From contig NZ_VTSR01000020.1 in NCBI RefSeq assembly GCF_008329715.1, positions 124,001-188,000 on the forward strand: DNA of 64,000 nucleotides. The letters are read 5' to 3'. The position numbers were made by a program, and so were the translations under genes. Shown here piece by piece: positions 53,478 through 62,583 of this stretch. This stretch comes from Gimesia chilikensis. GTDB taxonomy: Bacteria > Planctomycetota > Planctomycetia > Planctomycetales > Planctomycetaceae. Every line of letters begins with the position of its first letter. Positions within the stretch are counted from its first letter, which is position 1. A model generated the notes under the pieces. That model was given only the letters and a program-made list of their open reading frames with translations, had not been told where the DNA came from and ran no database searches.

Positions 53478-54833
53478 ATGAATTCACAGTCCTCTTGTGC
53501 AGAAGTGGAACTGAAGGGTGGTCTCGAAGAGATCGCTCTCCCCACCTATAAATATTTTCCCGGCTGGTCCATGCTGGGAATCGCGGCACTGGCCCAGTTT
53601 CTGTCCGCACCTGGTCAGTCTTTCTCAGTCGCTGTCTTCAAAGATCCTATGCGGATGAGCCTCGGGCTTTCAGAAACCCAGTACTCACTCGCCTATGGAT
53701 TCGCCACCATTGTCAGTGCCTGCCTGCTCCCCTTCATCGGTCGCATGCTGGATCACTGGGGCGCCCGCATCATCCTGCCGATCGTGGCGACCGGTCTGGC
53801 GATCTCCTGTTTCTTCATGTCACAAATCCATACCCTGGGCAGCCTGTATCTGGGATTCAGCCTTGTCCGCAGCCTGGGACAGGGTGCACTGACACTCATC
53901 TCGGTCTGGATGGTGGGAGAATGGTTCGAAAAGAAACGGGGACGCGCTACAGCCCTCGCCGGTTTCGGTAGTGCCTTTTCTGTGATGACAGTCCCCTTTA
54001 TTAATAGCTGGTTGATCAGTGAGTATGGCTGGAAAACCGGCTGGATTTTCCATGCGGTTACCGTAGCGGTCTGTTTAATTCTGCCGGGTATTTTTATCGT
54101 CAGGAACCGGCCCGAGGATCTCGGCCTGCATCCGGATGGCATCGATCCCGAACAGGAACCTGAGCCCGAACCGGAAGAGAAACCGAAGCGTCCCCTGATC
54201 ACAGCCACGATCGAATCCTGGACGGTCCGCCAGGTTCTCCGCGACCCGACCTTCTGGAAACTGCTTTCGGTGATCACCACTCATGCTCTGGTCGGTACCG
54301 GACTGGTCTTTCACCAGATCGCTTTGCTGGGCAGTCATGGAGTTCCCACAAACTGGGCAATCCGCATGATGGCCTTTCAGGCCGTGTGTGCCACCCTGCT
54401 GATGTTCCCGGCTGGCTGGTTGACCGACCGCTTCCCCAGCCGCTACATTCTCTGCTTCTCCATGCTCTGCATGGCACTGGCGAATCTCATCGTGTTGACC
54501 ATGCCTACGATCTGGATGGTCGTTGTCTACACGTTCCTCCTGGGGATCACGGGGAGCATCTTTCGCAGCACAGCCACGGTCGTCTGGATCAACTATTATG
54601 GCCGTATGAATCAGGGCGCCGTACGCGGCGTGGCCTGGTCAATGATGATTCTTGCTTCCGCCCTGGGCCCCCTGCCGGTTGCCATGTCGATTGATTACTT
54701 CGGATCATATAACCCGGTGCTCTATCTGTTTATGGCGCTCCCGCTGATGGCAGCCCTGGCCGTCTGGTCGGCTCATCCTCCGACGCTGTTCAAGGACCAG
54801 GAGTCTGCCGCTGAACCGGAGGTCGCAAGTTAG
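53478..54833 (+). CDS. MFS transporter, monocarboxylate/oxalate-formate-like
   Basis: The 451-aa protein has about 12 TM helices in two halves joined by a charged loop (about residues 222-245, EQEPEPEPEEKPKRP). An MFS motif A-like GRMLDHWGAR follows TM2, and the second half has TDRFPSRY. The pattern, with SLVRSLGQGALTLISVWMVGEWFEKKRGRATALAGFG, resembles the oxalate/formate-monocarboxylate branch. The substrate is unknown. It is monocistronic and convergent with a K+ channel gene (8 bp apart). Confidence 0.85.
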   Translation: MNSQSSCAEVELKGGLEEIALPTYKYFPGWSMLGIAALAQFLSAPGQSFSVAVFKDPMRMSLGLSETQYSLAYGFATIVSACLLPFIGRMLDHWGARIILPIVATGLAISCFFMSQIHTLGSLYLGFSLVRSLGQGALTLISVWMVGEWFEKKRGRATALAGFGSAFSVMTVPFINSWLISEYGWKTGWIFHAVTVAVCLILPGIFIVRNRPEDLGLHPDGIDPEQEPEPEPEEKPKRPLITATIESWTVRQVLRDPTFWKLLSVITTHALVGTGLVFHQIALLGSHGVPTNWAIRMMAFQAVCATLLMFPAGWLTDRFPSRYILCFSMLCMALANLIVLTMPTIWMVVVYTFLLGITGSIFRSTATVVWINYYGRMNQGAVRGVAWSMMILASALGPLPVAMSIDYFGSYNPVLYLFMALPLMAALAVWSAHPPTLFKDQESAAEPEVAS

Positions 54834-54841
54834 CGAAGACT

Positions 54842-55693
54842 TCAGAGTTTAGATCCGCAATACTTACAGAAGGTCGCATCGGAATCATGTCCTTCCTTCA
54901 TGCATTCCGGACAGACCTGCGTTGTAACCCAGTGTGAGGCCTTCTTTCCGCCGGGATGTGCCAGTTCCGCCGACACGATCCCCGTTGGAACGATGATCAG
55001 GCTGTACCCCAGAATCATAATAACCGCTGCCAGAAACTTTCCGAGCGGTGTCACCGGCGCGATATCACCATATCCGACGGTCGTCATGGTCACGATTGCC
55101 CAGTACATGCTCTGAGGAATCGAAGTAAAGCCACTGTCCTGATCCCCCTCGATCAGATACAGGGCGGTCCCTTCAATCACGACAGCAATCAAGACAGTTG
55201 CCAGGAAAACCGTGATCTTAGATCGACTGGCCCAGATCGCTCGCCGCAACTCCGAAGCTTCTGTCAACATGTGGGCCAGTTTGAAAATTCGAAACGCACG
55301 TAACAACCGCAGTGCGCGGATCACGCCCAGACTCTGCATTTCCAGCGGCGCGAAGAACATCAGGTAGGTTGGCAGAATCGAGAGCAGGTCGACAATGCCG
55401 TAAAAGCTGACGATGTACCGCAGAGGGTGCCGGGCACAGCTGATGCGGGCCGCATACTCGATTGTAAACAGAATCGTGAAAAACCACTCAGCGTAGCCGA
55501 ATCCCTGATCATAGTGTACTTCCAGAGAAGGAACACTCTCGAGCATGATGACCAGCACGCTTAATAAAATGGCGACCAGTAACACGACATCAAACAGCTT
55601 CCCTGCAGGCGTGTCCGCTTCAAAAATGATCTCGTACCAGCGATCGCGCCAGTGTTCCGGTTTGGGTCGGGGAGCAGGTTGAGGCTCATTCAT
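54842..55693 (-). CDS. Voltage-gated-type K+ channel with C-terminal zinc ribbon
   Basis: A 283-aa six-TM ion-channel subunit. S1-S4 are at about residues 33-52, 65-87, 95-113 and 120-138. S4 carries RALRLLRAFRIFKL, with regularly spaced Arg as in a voltage sensor. S5 is at about 160-180, then the pore helix and the selectivity filter TTVGYGD (about 203-209), and S6 at about 220-240. The C-terminus is a four-Cys zinc ribbon (CPEC and CKYC, Cys261/264/276/279), an unusual cytoplasmic tail for a Kch-type channel. It would move K+ across the inner membrane. It is convergent with the MFS gene. Confidence 0.9.
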   Translation of the reverse strand: MNEPQPAPRPKPEHWRDRWYEIIFEADTPAGKLFDVVLLVAILLSVLVIMLESVPSLEVHYDQGFGYAEWFFTILFTIEYAARISCARHPLRYIVSFYGIVDLLSILPTYLMFFAPLEMQSLGVIRALRLLRAFRIFKLAHMLTEASELRRAIWASRSKITVFLATVLIAVVIEGTALYLIEGDQDSGFTSIPQSMYWAIVTMTTVGYGDIAPVTPLGKFLAAVIMILGYSLIIVPTGIVSAELAHPGGKKASHWVTTQVCPECMKEGHDSDATFCKYCGSKL

Positions 55694-55858
55694 AAGAGGT
55701 GATGGTTCGTTTTAACGAGGGATATTCAAGATTACTTCAGCGGGCATCATGACTGAACTGCCTGCAGATTATGAGCGATCAGGTACTTGCAGGTCAACCT
55801 GTCTCCTGATCCCTGTCAGTGATCCTGAAGATGCATCATTTCGCAGTGATCGGGCAAT

Positions 55859-57391
55859 CTACTTCTGAAACTGAAACGAGTACAAGTCCGCATCTTTCAA
55901 TTTGAACCGCAGGCGAACCGACTTTCCGGCCAGCGCACTGAGGTCTGCCCCCTGTTTCCAGGTGACTTTGCGGTCCAGTGTATCGCCGAAGAGTTCGACG
56001 GAATCAGCCAGCGCAAAACCTTTAATCGGCTTTCCATCTGCAGTTTGCAGTTCCACCCACATGCTCCCGGCCGCCGAGGTCGCGAAGTTGACTGACAGTG
56101 CCTTTCCCGCAAACACAATGGGTTGTGTAATCAATTCCCCTCCCTTAAGAGAGGCGTGCACCGAAGTGAAGCCATCCATTCTTAAAGAATAACGCCTGAG
56201 GGCGCCCCCTTTTCCATGCCAGTAATCTTCAGCGGCATAGAGTGACAGTTCATTCGGAGCACCGGGCAGATCGGAAGCAGTTTCGACCAGATGTTCTGCG
56301 ATAAACTGATGCCCGTACTGCCAGGTTCCCGTCCGCTCAATGCCCGGTCGCAGAAAGGCTTCGTTCCAGCGTTTAAAATGGACACCATCCCGACTGGCCA
56401 TCAGCAGCCCTTCACTGATCGCGGTGCCATAGCGTTCTACCGAAGAAGCTCTCAATTGACGACGCTCCGGGTCGGGCAGCGCTCGCATCGATTCGGACCA
56501 GCCACGCTCAACGTAGCGTGCAGGAAAACCAATACGAATATGTGGGGCCCGCAGGTAAGGCTTCACCTGGTTTGTATACAGTTCTTCCTCTGGTGAATCA
56601 GCGTAGACCAGATCAATGCCTTCACTCCAGTTGAGAAAATCATCCGAAGTCGCCGTCTGAATCGCACGGATCCCTTCTGGCTTCCAGGTCTTGGAGTTGG
56701 TGACTCCCCCTGTAAAAACACGAAAGTATGTGCGATACGTTTTATGATCCTCATCCCAGAAAGCCAAATTCTGAGAGTCGAAGGCCCCTTTTGTAATCAC
56801 AGGTTTCTCCTGCATTCGCTTCCAATGAATCCCGTCTGCTGACTGGAAGGCATGCAGCCCTCCTTCATTCTGCAATCCCGCCAGTGCTTTGAAGCGTCCC
56901 TCAGGTTTGCATTCCGGGTTTTCATCTTTGAATGGAGCAAAGTTATGTGTTCCCAGGCCTTCCAGAATAATGTTGTTCTGCCTTGAACCCTGAAATTCGA
57001 CAATCCCCAGTTTCGGACGCGTCCAGTGAATTCCATCTTTACTTTCAGCATAACAGTAATACGGTTTATGACTGCCCGTGCTGATGCGTCCCTGGGACAC
57101 CTCGATGTGAGTACCGCGGTAATAAAGTCGATAGAGGTCTCCATCCTGAATGATCGTATGATAGCCGGAACTGCTTCCCTCCCAGGGCTGATCGAATCGA
57201 AAGACCACTTCGCGGGGTACCGGATGTTGTAATCGAATCTCGGCTTCCCCAGAGAGACGATCGACCAGTGCGTCATCGACAAACAGTTCCCGTCGTGTCC
57301 CGATCGACAGCGGTTCTGTTGCGGGCAGCAAGTCAATCCACAACACAGACAGTAAACAGATCAACGCAAAACGGATGACGCATGCAGACAT
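55859..57391 (-). CDS. Secreted protein with five-bladed propeller-like glycosidase fold
   Basis: A 510-aa protein with a signal peptide (about residues 1-25). Blade-like repeats resemble the GH32/GH43-type five-bladed propeller: LYRLYYRGTH, YYCYAESKDGIHWTRPKLGIVEFQGS, HAFQSADGIHWKRM and LLMASRDGVHFKRW. The DGIHW signature in each blade is typical of planctomycete secreted proteins of this type. A C-terminal beta-sandwich (about 410-510) probably binds carbohydrate. The catalytic residues cannot be assigned, so enzymatic activity is inferred. The gene stands alone. Confidence 0.72.
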   Translation of the reverse strand: MSACVIRFALICLLSVLWIDLLPATEPLSIGTRRELFVDDALVDRLSGEAEIRLQHPVPREVVFRFDQPWEGSSSGYHTIIQDGDLYRLYYRGTHIEVSQGRISTGSHKPYYCYAESKDGIHWTRPKLGIVEFQGSRQNNIILEGLGTHNFAPFKDENPECKPEGRFKALAGLQNEGGLHAFQSADGIHWKRMQEKPVITKGAFDSQNLAFWDEDHKTYRTYFRVFTGGVTNSKTWKPEGIRAIQTATSDDFLNWSEGIDLVYADSPEEELYTNQVKPYLRAPHIRIGFPARYVERGWSESMRALPDPERRQLRASSVERYGTAISEGLLMASRDGVHFKRWNEAFLRPGIERTGTWQYGHQFIAEHLVETASDLPGAPNELSLYAAEDYWHGKGGALRRYSLRMDGFTSVHASLKGGELITQPIVFAGKALSVNFATSAAGSMWVELQTADGKPIKGFALADSVELFGDTLDRKVTWKQGADLSALAGKSVRLRFKLKDADLYSFQFQK

Positions 57392-57463
57392 AGTGTAGGC
57401 TCCTGGTTGAGTATGAGGGAGCTTTCACAATACCAGAAGCGGATGTGGAATGCATCAGAAACT

Positions 57464-57922
57464 TCAGATTGTCTGATCCGGCAGTTTCAGGTGCAGCAGA
57501 GGATACGGCTTTCCAAAGCCATCCACATGCGAGCGATGGGCGACCTCAAAACCGAGATGCAGATAGAACTCAACGGCTGCAGGATTCTGCTCGTTCACAT
57601 CGACGAGACAGACAGCCTGTTCTCGGATGGCATGCTCTACCAGCAAACGCCCCAGCCCTTTGCCACACCAGTCCGGATGGACAAACAGCGCTTCCAGTTT
57701 GGGAGAATCGACTCCCGAAAATGCAATTACTTCTCCCTCAGAATCGCGCACACCAAACAGCGGCATTCCCTCAAAGCAGGCCTGCCTGACCAACGGCTTG
57801 AGAGTCTCGATTTCGTCTTCAGAGAGAAAATGGTGAGTCGCACGAACCGCGGCTTCCCAGACAAACAGCACCCGGTCATGATCAGCGGGCATTAGTGGGG
57901 AGACTTGAAACGGTGGAGACAT
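57464..57922 (-). CDS. GNAT family N-acetyltransferase, YjaB-like
   Basis: The 152-aa protein is a GNAT acetyltransferase. FVWEAAVRATHHFLSEDEI at the N-terminus matches the YjaB-like subgroup. Motif A, VHPDWCGKGLGRLLVEHA (about residues 80-97), binds the pyrophosphate of acetyl-CoA. NPAAVEFYLHLGFE is motif B. The acceptor is unknown. It lies 72 bp downstream of the propeller gene's start on the same strand, separated by promoter-like sequence. Confidence 0.9.
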   Translation of the reverse strand: MSPPFQVSPLMPADHDRVLFVWEAAVRATHHFLSEDEIETLKPLVRQACFEGMPLFGVRDSEGEVIAFSGVDSPKLEALFVHPDWCGKGLGRLLVEHAIREQAVCLVDVNEQNPAAVEFYLHLGFEVAHRSHVDGFGKPYPLLHLKLPDQTI

Positions 57923-57956
57923 GGTCGAATTAAAACAGGCTCAGAGTGTTGTAGAT

Positions 57957-57993
57957 GAAAAAAAGCCGATCCGCTTCAAGGAAGCGAATCGGC
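57957..57993 (-). terminator. Intrinsic terminator of the Gfo/Idh/MocA gene
   Basis: On the minus strand a 12-bp stem with one mismatch (arms 57965-57976 and 57982-57993) is followed by seven T. It lies about 22 bp past the stop at 58016. Confidence 0.9.
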
Positions 57994-58015
57994 CGATCAG
58001 TTTTAATATCAGAGT

Positions 58016-59344
58016 TTAGAGTACTTTGGTGATACCGGGCATCGGAATCGGGTAGTACCCGTTCTCATCGGGAACCGTTACCGGTTGGCCTTCCCAGGAG
58101 AACTCTTTGGGCATCAGGCTGACATTAGATGCCATTGCTTCATCCCAGGTAACAGGTTTACCGCTGTAGGTCGCCAGACGTCCCAGAATCGAAGTCATGG
58201 TGGACTTGGCACCGTATTCGGCTTCGTTGTAGGGAGTTCCCTGACGGATGGCAGCGAAGAGGTCATCGTGTTCAACCTGGTAGGGGTTGGTTTTCTTACC
58301 ACGGTAGCGCCACTTGTAGCCGCCTGTGGTTTCGTATTTTGCACCGCTGATATCGCAGAAACCTTTGGTTCCCTGAGCATGCTCAGTCACGCTGTTCCAG
58401 CAGTTGCGGATATGACGGCACTGGCTGTACAACCGGGTTCCGTCTTCGTAAACGAACTCAACAGCGAAGTGGTCATAGATTTCACCGTACTTTTTGTCGG
58501 TACGAACCTGACGACCGCCCATCCCGTAAGCCTGAACCGGGAAAGCATCTTTCACCCAGTTACAGACGTCGATGTTGTGGATGTGCTGCTCGTTGATATG
58601 GTCACCACAGAGCCAGTTGTAGTAGTACCAGTTACGCATCTGGTAGTCCATTTCGCTCTTGGCTTCTTCACGAGCCAGACGCGGCTCCCAGACCCCGCCA
58701 CTGTTCCAGTAGCAACGCATGGAAGTAATATCGCCGATCGCACCATCTTTCAGACGATTGATGGTTTCAATGTAATTTGCCTGGTGGTGACGCTGCAGAC
58801 CAACGCCGACAGCCAGTTTCTTTTCCTTGGCTTTCTCGGCTGCTTCGAGCACCTTGCGAACGCCGGGAACATCGGTGGCAACCGGTTTTTCCATGAAGAC
58901 GTGCTTGCCTTTTTCGACAGCTGCTTCGAAGTGAATCGGACGGAATCCCGGAGGAGTTGCCAGAATCACAACATCAACGCCACTGTCGAGCAGTTTCTGA
59001 TAGGCGTCAAATCCGACGAACTTTTTCTCTTCGGCCACGTCGACCTTTTCAGGTTCACCTGAGAACTGCTTCTGCAGGTTGCTGAGGCTCTTGTCCATCC
59101 GATCACGGTAGGCATCAGCCATGGCTTCGAGTTTGATGTTACCTTTGGTCGACAAAGCCTGAGATGCAGCCCCTGTTCCACGACCACCACAACCGACCAG
59201 ACCGACTTTGATTTTATCGTCGCCATTGGCGTAAACATGAGCCGACGATCCCAGAGTAGACAGGATGCTGGTTCCCACAGCGGTGGCTGTGGTTACCTTC
59301 AGGAAGTCACGTCGGGAAGAAGATTGATTATTAGATTGAGTCAT
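58016..59344 (-). CDS. Tat-exported Gfo/Idh/MocA family oxidoreductase
   Basis: The 442-aa protein starts with a twin-arginine signal (SRRDFLKV, about residues 10-17), so it is exported folded with its NAD(P) cofactor. The Rossmann motif GLVGCGGRGTGAAS lies near residues 48-61. The EKPVATD segment (Glu-Lys-Pro, near residue 130) carries the catalytic Lys of this family. A C-terminal alpha/beta domain follows. Planctomycetes carry dozens of such exported dehydrogenases, often for sugars. The substrate is unknown. It lies 138 bp downstream of the SUMF1-like gene. Confidence 0.93.
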   Translation of the reverse strand: MTQSNNQSSSRRDFLKVTTATAVGTSILSTLGSSAHVYANGDDKIKVGLVGCGGRGTGAASQALSTKGNIKLEAMADAYRDRMDKSLSNLQKQFSGEPEKVDVAEEKKFVGFDAYQKLLDSGVDVVILATPPGFRPIHFEAAVEKGKHVFMEKPVATDVPGVRKVLEAAEKAKEKKLAVGVGLQRHHQANYIETINRLKDGAIGDITSMRCYWNSGGVWEPRLAREEAKSEMDYQMRNWYYYNWLCGDHINEQHIHNIDVCNWVKDAFPVQAYGMGGRQVRTDKKYGEIYDHFAVEFVYEDGTRLYSQCRHIRNCWNSVTEHAQGTKGFCDISGAKYETTGGYKWRYRGKKTNPYQVEHDDLFAAIRQGTPYNEAEYGAKSTMTSILGRLATYSGKPVTWDEAMASNVSLMPKEFSWEGQPVTVPDENGYYPIPMPGITKVL

Positions 59345-59482
59345 CAGAGGCCTTTCCTAATCTGCAGGACGATTTGGTCAGTGGTACGTTTCTAAGATAC
59401 ATATGCCTTTCGCCGGACTTTATGTTTGCAGGAATCCGACGAAGGCATCTGTTTTCAATAAACTATCAACAGCTGGCGGGAT

Positions 59483-60517
59483 TTAGCGCCCTTCATCGGC
59501 CGGAATGACCGGATCCAGGTTGTATTTCTTGCGTTCTTCAGCCGTAGGCACTTTGAGAGGCCGTACGACACGGAAGCCCACAAAGATGGCATCGGTGTGG
59601 TACCAGATACTCTGTGGAATCTGGGGATCCTGAATTTTCCAGTCGGCACTGGAGGCGATCCGGTTCGCACTTCGCAGTGCTTCGGGATCATCATCCCAGG
59701 AACCGCCACGCACAACACGCGGATAAAGTTTTTCGGGGGTCGTAGGACTGACGGGGAACTCCACGGTTCCTTTGCCACTCCACTTTTTGTAGGCATCAGG
59801 AATGTACTGATCGAGGACCCACTCTGAAACGTTACCGTGCATATCGTACAGACCGAAGGGGTTCGGTTTTTTCTGTCCGACCTTCTGGTAGGTATCGTTA
59901 CAGTTTGCGTAGTGCCAGGCGTAATCATCCATTTTAGCAGGGTTGTCACCGAATGAGTAAGCCGTCGTGGTACCGGCACGGCACGCGTATTCCCACTCCG
60001 CTTCAGTAGGCAGACGATAGTAGTGACCGGTTTTTTCACTCAGCCATTTGCAGTAGGTTTTTGCTGCCAGCTGGGTCATACAGATCGCCGGGTACCCATC
60101 GTGCCCCATGTCGAAGGTCATGTCGGTATAAGGCTTGGTCGGACGGGTTACAGCATCTGCTGCTTTTTCTTTGTCATCCGATTTGAGACGCATCAGCTTA
60201 CGGCGCTGAATATCCAGATTGAAGCTCCAGATATCATATTCGTTCCAGGTCACTTCATGTTTGCCCATCCAGAAAGGCTCAATTTTGACTTTGACCTGAG
60301 GACCTTCATCTTCTTCCCGGTTCTTTTCATCGGCAGGGCTGCCCATAACGAATTCACCACCGGGGATCGGCACCATATCAAAACTGACATCGGTGTTGGT
60401 AATTTTCTGCGTGTAAGGTTTCATCTCTTTTTCTGTTTTTGCTTCCGAGGGATCGGCAGCGAACGCCACTGAAGACGAGCAACAGAGAATGGCGAGTAAT
60501 GCAGTTTTGGCTTGCAT
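59483..60517 (-). CDS. Exported SUMF1/formylglycine-generating-enzyme-like protein lacking the catalytic Cys pair
   Basis: A 344-aa protein with a signal peptide (start at 60517, signal to about residue 20). The SUMF1 fold (about 45-310) is clear: [68 protein letters not shown] and [20 protein letters not shown]. In true FGEs the last segment holds two cysteines, but here there are none, so sulfatase activation is not expected. More likely it is a binding or scaffolding protein. It is divergent from apbE. Confidence 0.9.
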   Translation of the reverse strand: MQAKTALLAILCCSSSVAFAADPSEAKTEKEMKPYTQKITNTDVSFDMVPIPGGEFVMGSPADEKNREEDEGPQVKVKIEPFWMGKHEVTWNEYDIWSFNLDIQRRKLMRLKSDDKEKAADAVTRPTKPYTDMTFDMGHDGYPAICMTQLAAKTYCKWLSEKTGHYYRLPTEAEWEYACRAGTTTAYSFGDNPAKMDDYAWHYANCNDTYQKVGQKKPNPFGLYDMHGNVSEWVLDQYIPDAYKKWSGKGTVEFPVSPTTPEKLYPRVVRGGSWDDDPEALRSANRIASSADWKIQDPQIPQSIWYHTDAIFVGFRVVRPLKVPTAEERKKYNLDPVIPADEGR

Positions 60518-60601
60518 TATGAGACTGGAACGACATACGCTAAGCATATTAGTTTACTCCGTAACTTTAAGCGGAAATCAGACTTTAGATCTGGATGGAA
60601 G

Positions 60602-61633
60602 ATGTCTTACCTATATCACACATGCCTGTTGCTCTCCACATTGTCAGGCAATCAACAGTGCACGGAAAGCGAAATTCTGCATCGGTATGAATTTCAGGAA
60701 GTACATATGGGAGTGCAGTGGAGAATCGTATTATATGCAACGGACAAACCAATCGCAAACAATGCCTCTCAAATTGCTTTTCGTCGTGTAAAGGAACTTA
60801 ACAAAGTCCTCAGCGATTACGATCCCAACAGCGAGTTAAACCTGTTGTGTCAGTTATCCGGGCCGGGAAAGCCAGTCAAAGTCAGTTCTGACCTGTTCCA
60901 GGTACTGAAAAGAAGTCAAGCACTTTCCCGTGAGACCGCTGGCGCGTTCGACGTCACCATCAGTCCCGTAGTCCGCCTCTGGCGCAGAGCGCGTCGACGT
61001 AAAGAGTTGCCTGACAGTGAACGACTGCAGGCCGCCCGGGATCTGGTCGGTTATGAATTGATGCGACTATCTGAACAGAACCAGACCGTTGAACTCCTCA
61101 AGCCGGGCATGCGATTAGATCTCGGGGGAATCGCCAAGGGCTATGCGGCAGACGTCGCGATTCGGGTTTTGAAAGAACACGGAATTGATCGGGTGATGAT
61201 TGACGCCAGCGGCGATCTGTCACTAGGGGCTCCCCCTCCTGGGAGTTGTGGCTGGAAAATCGGCATCTCTTCGACGGATGCCCCGGAAGCCAAAATTGAT
61301 CGTTACCTCATGTTGAGAGACTGCGCAGTCGCCACTTCGGGTGATGCGTTTCAGCATGTGGTCATCGATGGCACTCGCTATTCGCATATCGTGAATCCCC
61401 ATACCGGACTCGGTCTGACCGATCATAGTCGCGTGACTGTGATCGCCCCTGATGGAATCACAGCCGACAGCCTGGCTTCCGCGATCAGCGTTTTGGGACC
61501 GGAAAAAGGAATCGCGCTGTTAAGTCAGAAACCGGGCACGGCCTGCCTGATTCTGAGACATGAACAGGATCAGTTAAAGTCATACGAATCTCCCTGTTTC
61601 TCCTGCTTTGAAGCATCCCAGACCGAACCCTGA
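60602..61633 (+). CDS. apbE: ApbE family FAD:protein FMN transferase
   Basis: ApbE attaches FMN to a Thr/Ser of target flavoproteins such as Rnf/Nqr subunits. The 343-aa protein has GMRLDLGGIAKGYAAD (about residues 175-190), DASGDLSLG, VATSGD and HIVNPHTG, and a final TADSLASAISVLG segment, giving the complete family set. I place the start at 60602 where GGA-GGAAG precedes the ATG. A frame opening earlier (60512) is open but not conserved. An N-terminal hydrophobic stretch may be a weak signal, as ApbE proteins often act outside the cytoplasm. No flavoprotein target lies in the window. Confidence 0.9.
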   Translation: MSYLYHTCLLLSTLSGNQQCTESEILHRYEFQEVHMGVQWRIVLYATDKPIANNASQIAFRRVKELNKVLSDYDPNSELNLLCQLSGPGKPVKVSSDLFQVLKRSQALSRETAGAFDVTISPVVRLWRRARRRKELPDSERLQAARDLVGYELMRLSEQNQTVELLKPGMRLDLGGIAKGYAADVAIRVLKEHGIDRVMIDASGDLSLGAPPPGSCGWKIGISSTDAPEAKIDRYLMLRDCAVATSGDAFQHVVIDGTRYSHIVNPHTGLGLTDHSRVTVIAPDGITADSLASAISVLGPEKGIALLSQKPGTACLILRHEQDQLKSYESPCFSCFEASQTEP

Positions 61634-61643
61634 AAGGACATCC

Positions 61644-62561
61644 ATGACACAGAACCTGGTTTACCTGAATGGAGAATATGTTCCCGCGGATCAAGCCAAA
61701 ATCTCCATCTTTGATGGTGCGATCAGCCTGGGAATGACAGTCACGGAATCGACGCGCACGTTCGGTCATCAGCCGTATCGTCTGCGGGATCATATCGACC
61801 GTTTGTACCTCAGTCTCAAGGCAGCGAGGTTCGATGCCGGCATGACACCAGACGAACTCGAAAAATTAACACTCGAAGTCTGGGAAAAGAATAAACCCAA
61901 TTATGCAGCGGGAACTGATGCCTGGATCATCCATAATATCACACCGGGACAATGGGTGCCCTCCAGCGGTCAGAAGCCCGCTGATTCCTCATCAACGGTA
62001 ATGATCATCACCCTGCCCCTCGACCTGAGTTACTGGGCCGACTTCTACCAGACAGGCTGCCATGCAGTAACCCCTTTCACCCGCATTCAACCCGCGCAGT
62101 CTTTAGATGCCCGCATAAAGAACCGCAGCCGCTTCATCTACACACTGGCTGAATCTGAAGTGAAACTGGTCGATCCTAAAGCACAAAGTCTGCTGCTCGA
62201 CACCGACGGTTATCTTTCCGAAAACAAAGGGGGGAACTTCTTCCTGGTTTCGAATAATCGCATTCGAACACCCAGTACGATCAACTGTCTGGACGGCATC
62301 AGCCGACAGTCCATCTTTACCCTGGGAGAAAAACTGAATATCCCGGTCGAAGAATGTCAGCTGCTGCCTTATGATGTCACGACCGCGGATGAAGCATTTT
62401 TCACCAGCACCCCCTATTGCATTATGCCGGCAACCAGATTTAACGGGCTTGAAATTGGTAACGGAAAAGTGGGGCCGATCACAAAACAGTTGATTGCAGC
62501 CTGGAGCGATCTGGTGGGCGTCGACATTATTGAGCAGGCTCAGGCCTCCAAAGTCTCTTGA
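61644..62561 (+). CDS. Class IV aminotransferase (branched-chain/D-amino-acid type)
   Basis: A 305-aa fold-type IV PLP enzyme, starting at 61644 where AGGA lies seven bases upstream. The PLP-binding Lys is Lys159 in DARIKNRSR. LSENKGGNFFLV and TPSTINCLDGISRQS form the PLP phosphate and Glu pocket. YCIMPATRFNG is typical of the branch. It could be a branched-chain aminotransferase, a D-amino-acid aminotransferase or an aminodeoxychorismate lyase; sequence alone does not decide. It lies 10 bp after apbE, so one transcript is probable. Confidence 0.87.
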   Translation: MTQNLVYLNGEYVPADQAKISIFDGAISLGMTVTESTRTFGHQPYRLRDHIDRLYLSLKAARFDAGMTPDELEKLTLEVWEKNKPNYAAGTDAWIIHNITPGQWVPSSGQKPADSSSTVMIITLPLDLSYWADFYQTGCHAVTPFTRIQPAQSLDARIKNRSRFIYTLAESEVKLVDPKAQSLLLDTDGYLSENKGGNFFLVSNNRIRTPSTINCLDGISRQSIFTLGEKLNIPVEECQLLPYDVTTADEAFFTSTPYCIMPATRFNGLEIGNGKVGPITKQLIAAWSDLVGVDIIEQAQASKVS

Positions 62562-62583
62562 ACTGGCAGCAGTCGACTGTCAC

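Noticed and set aside
58085-59062. Long plus-strand frame of 325 codons antisense to the Gfo/Idh/MocA gene
   Set aside because: Artefact; Val/Phe-rich translation without domain features.
59483-60517. SUMF1-like protein as activator of the sulfatase at 20012
   Set aside because: The catalytic cysteines are absent and the genes are 40 kb apart.
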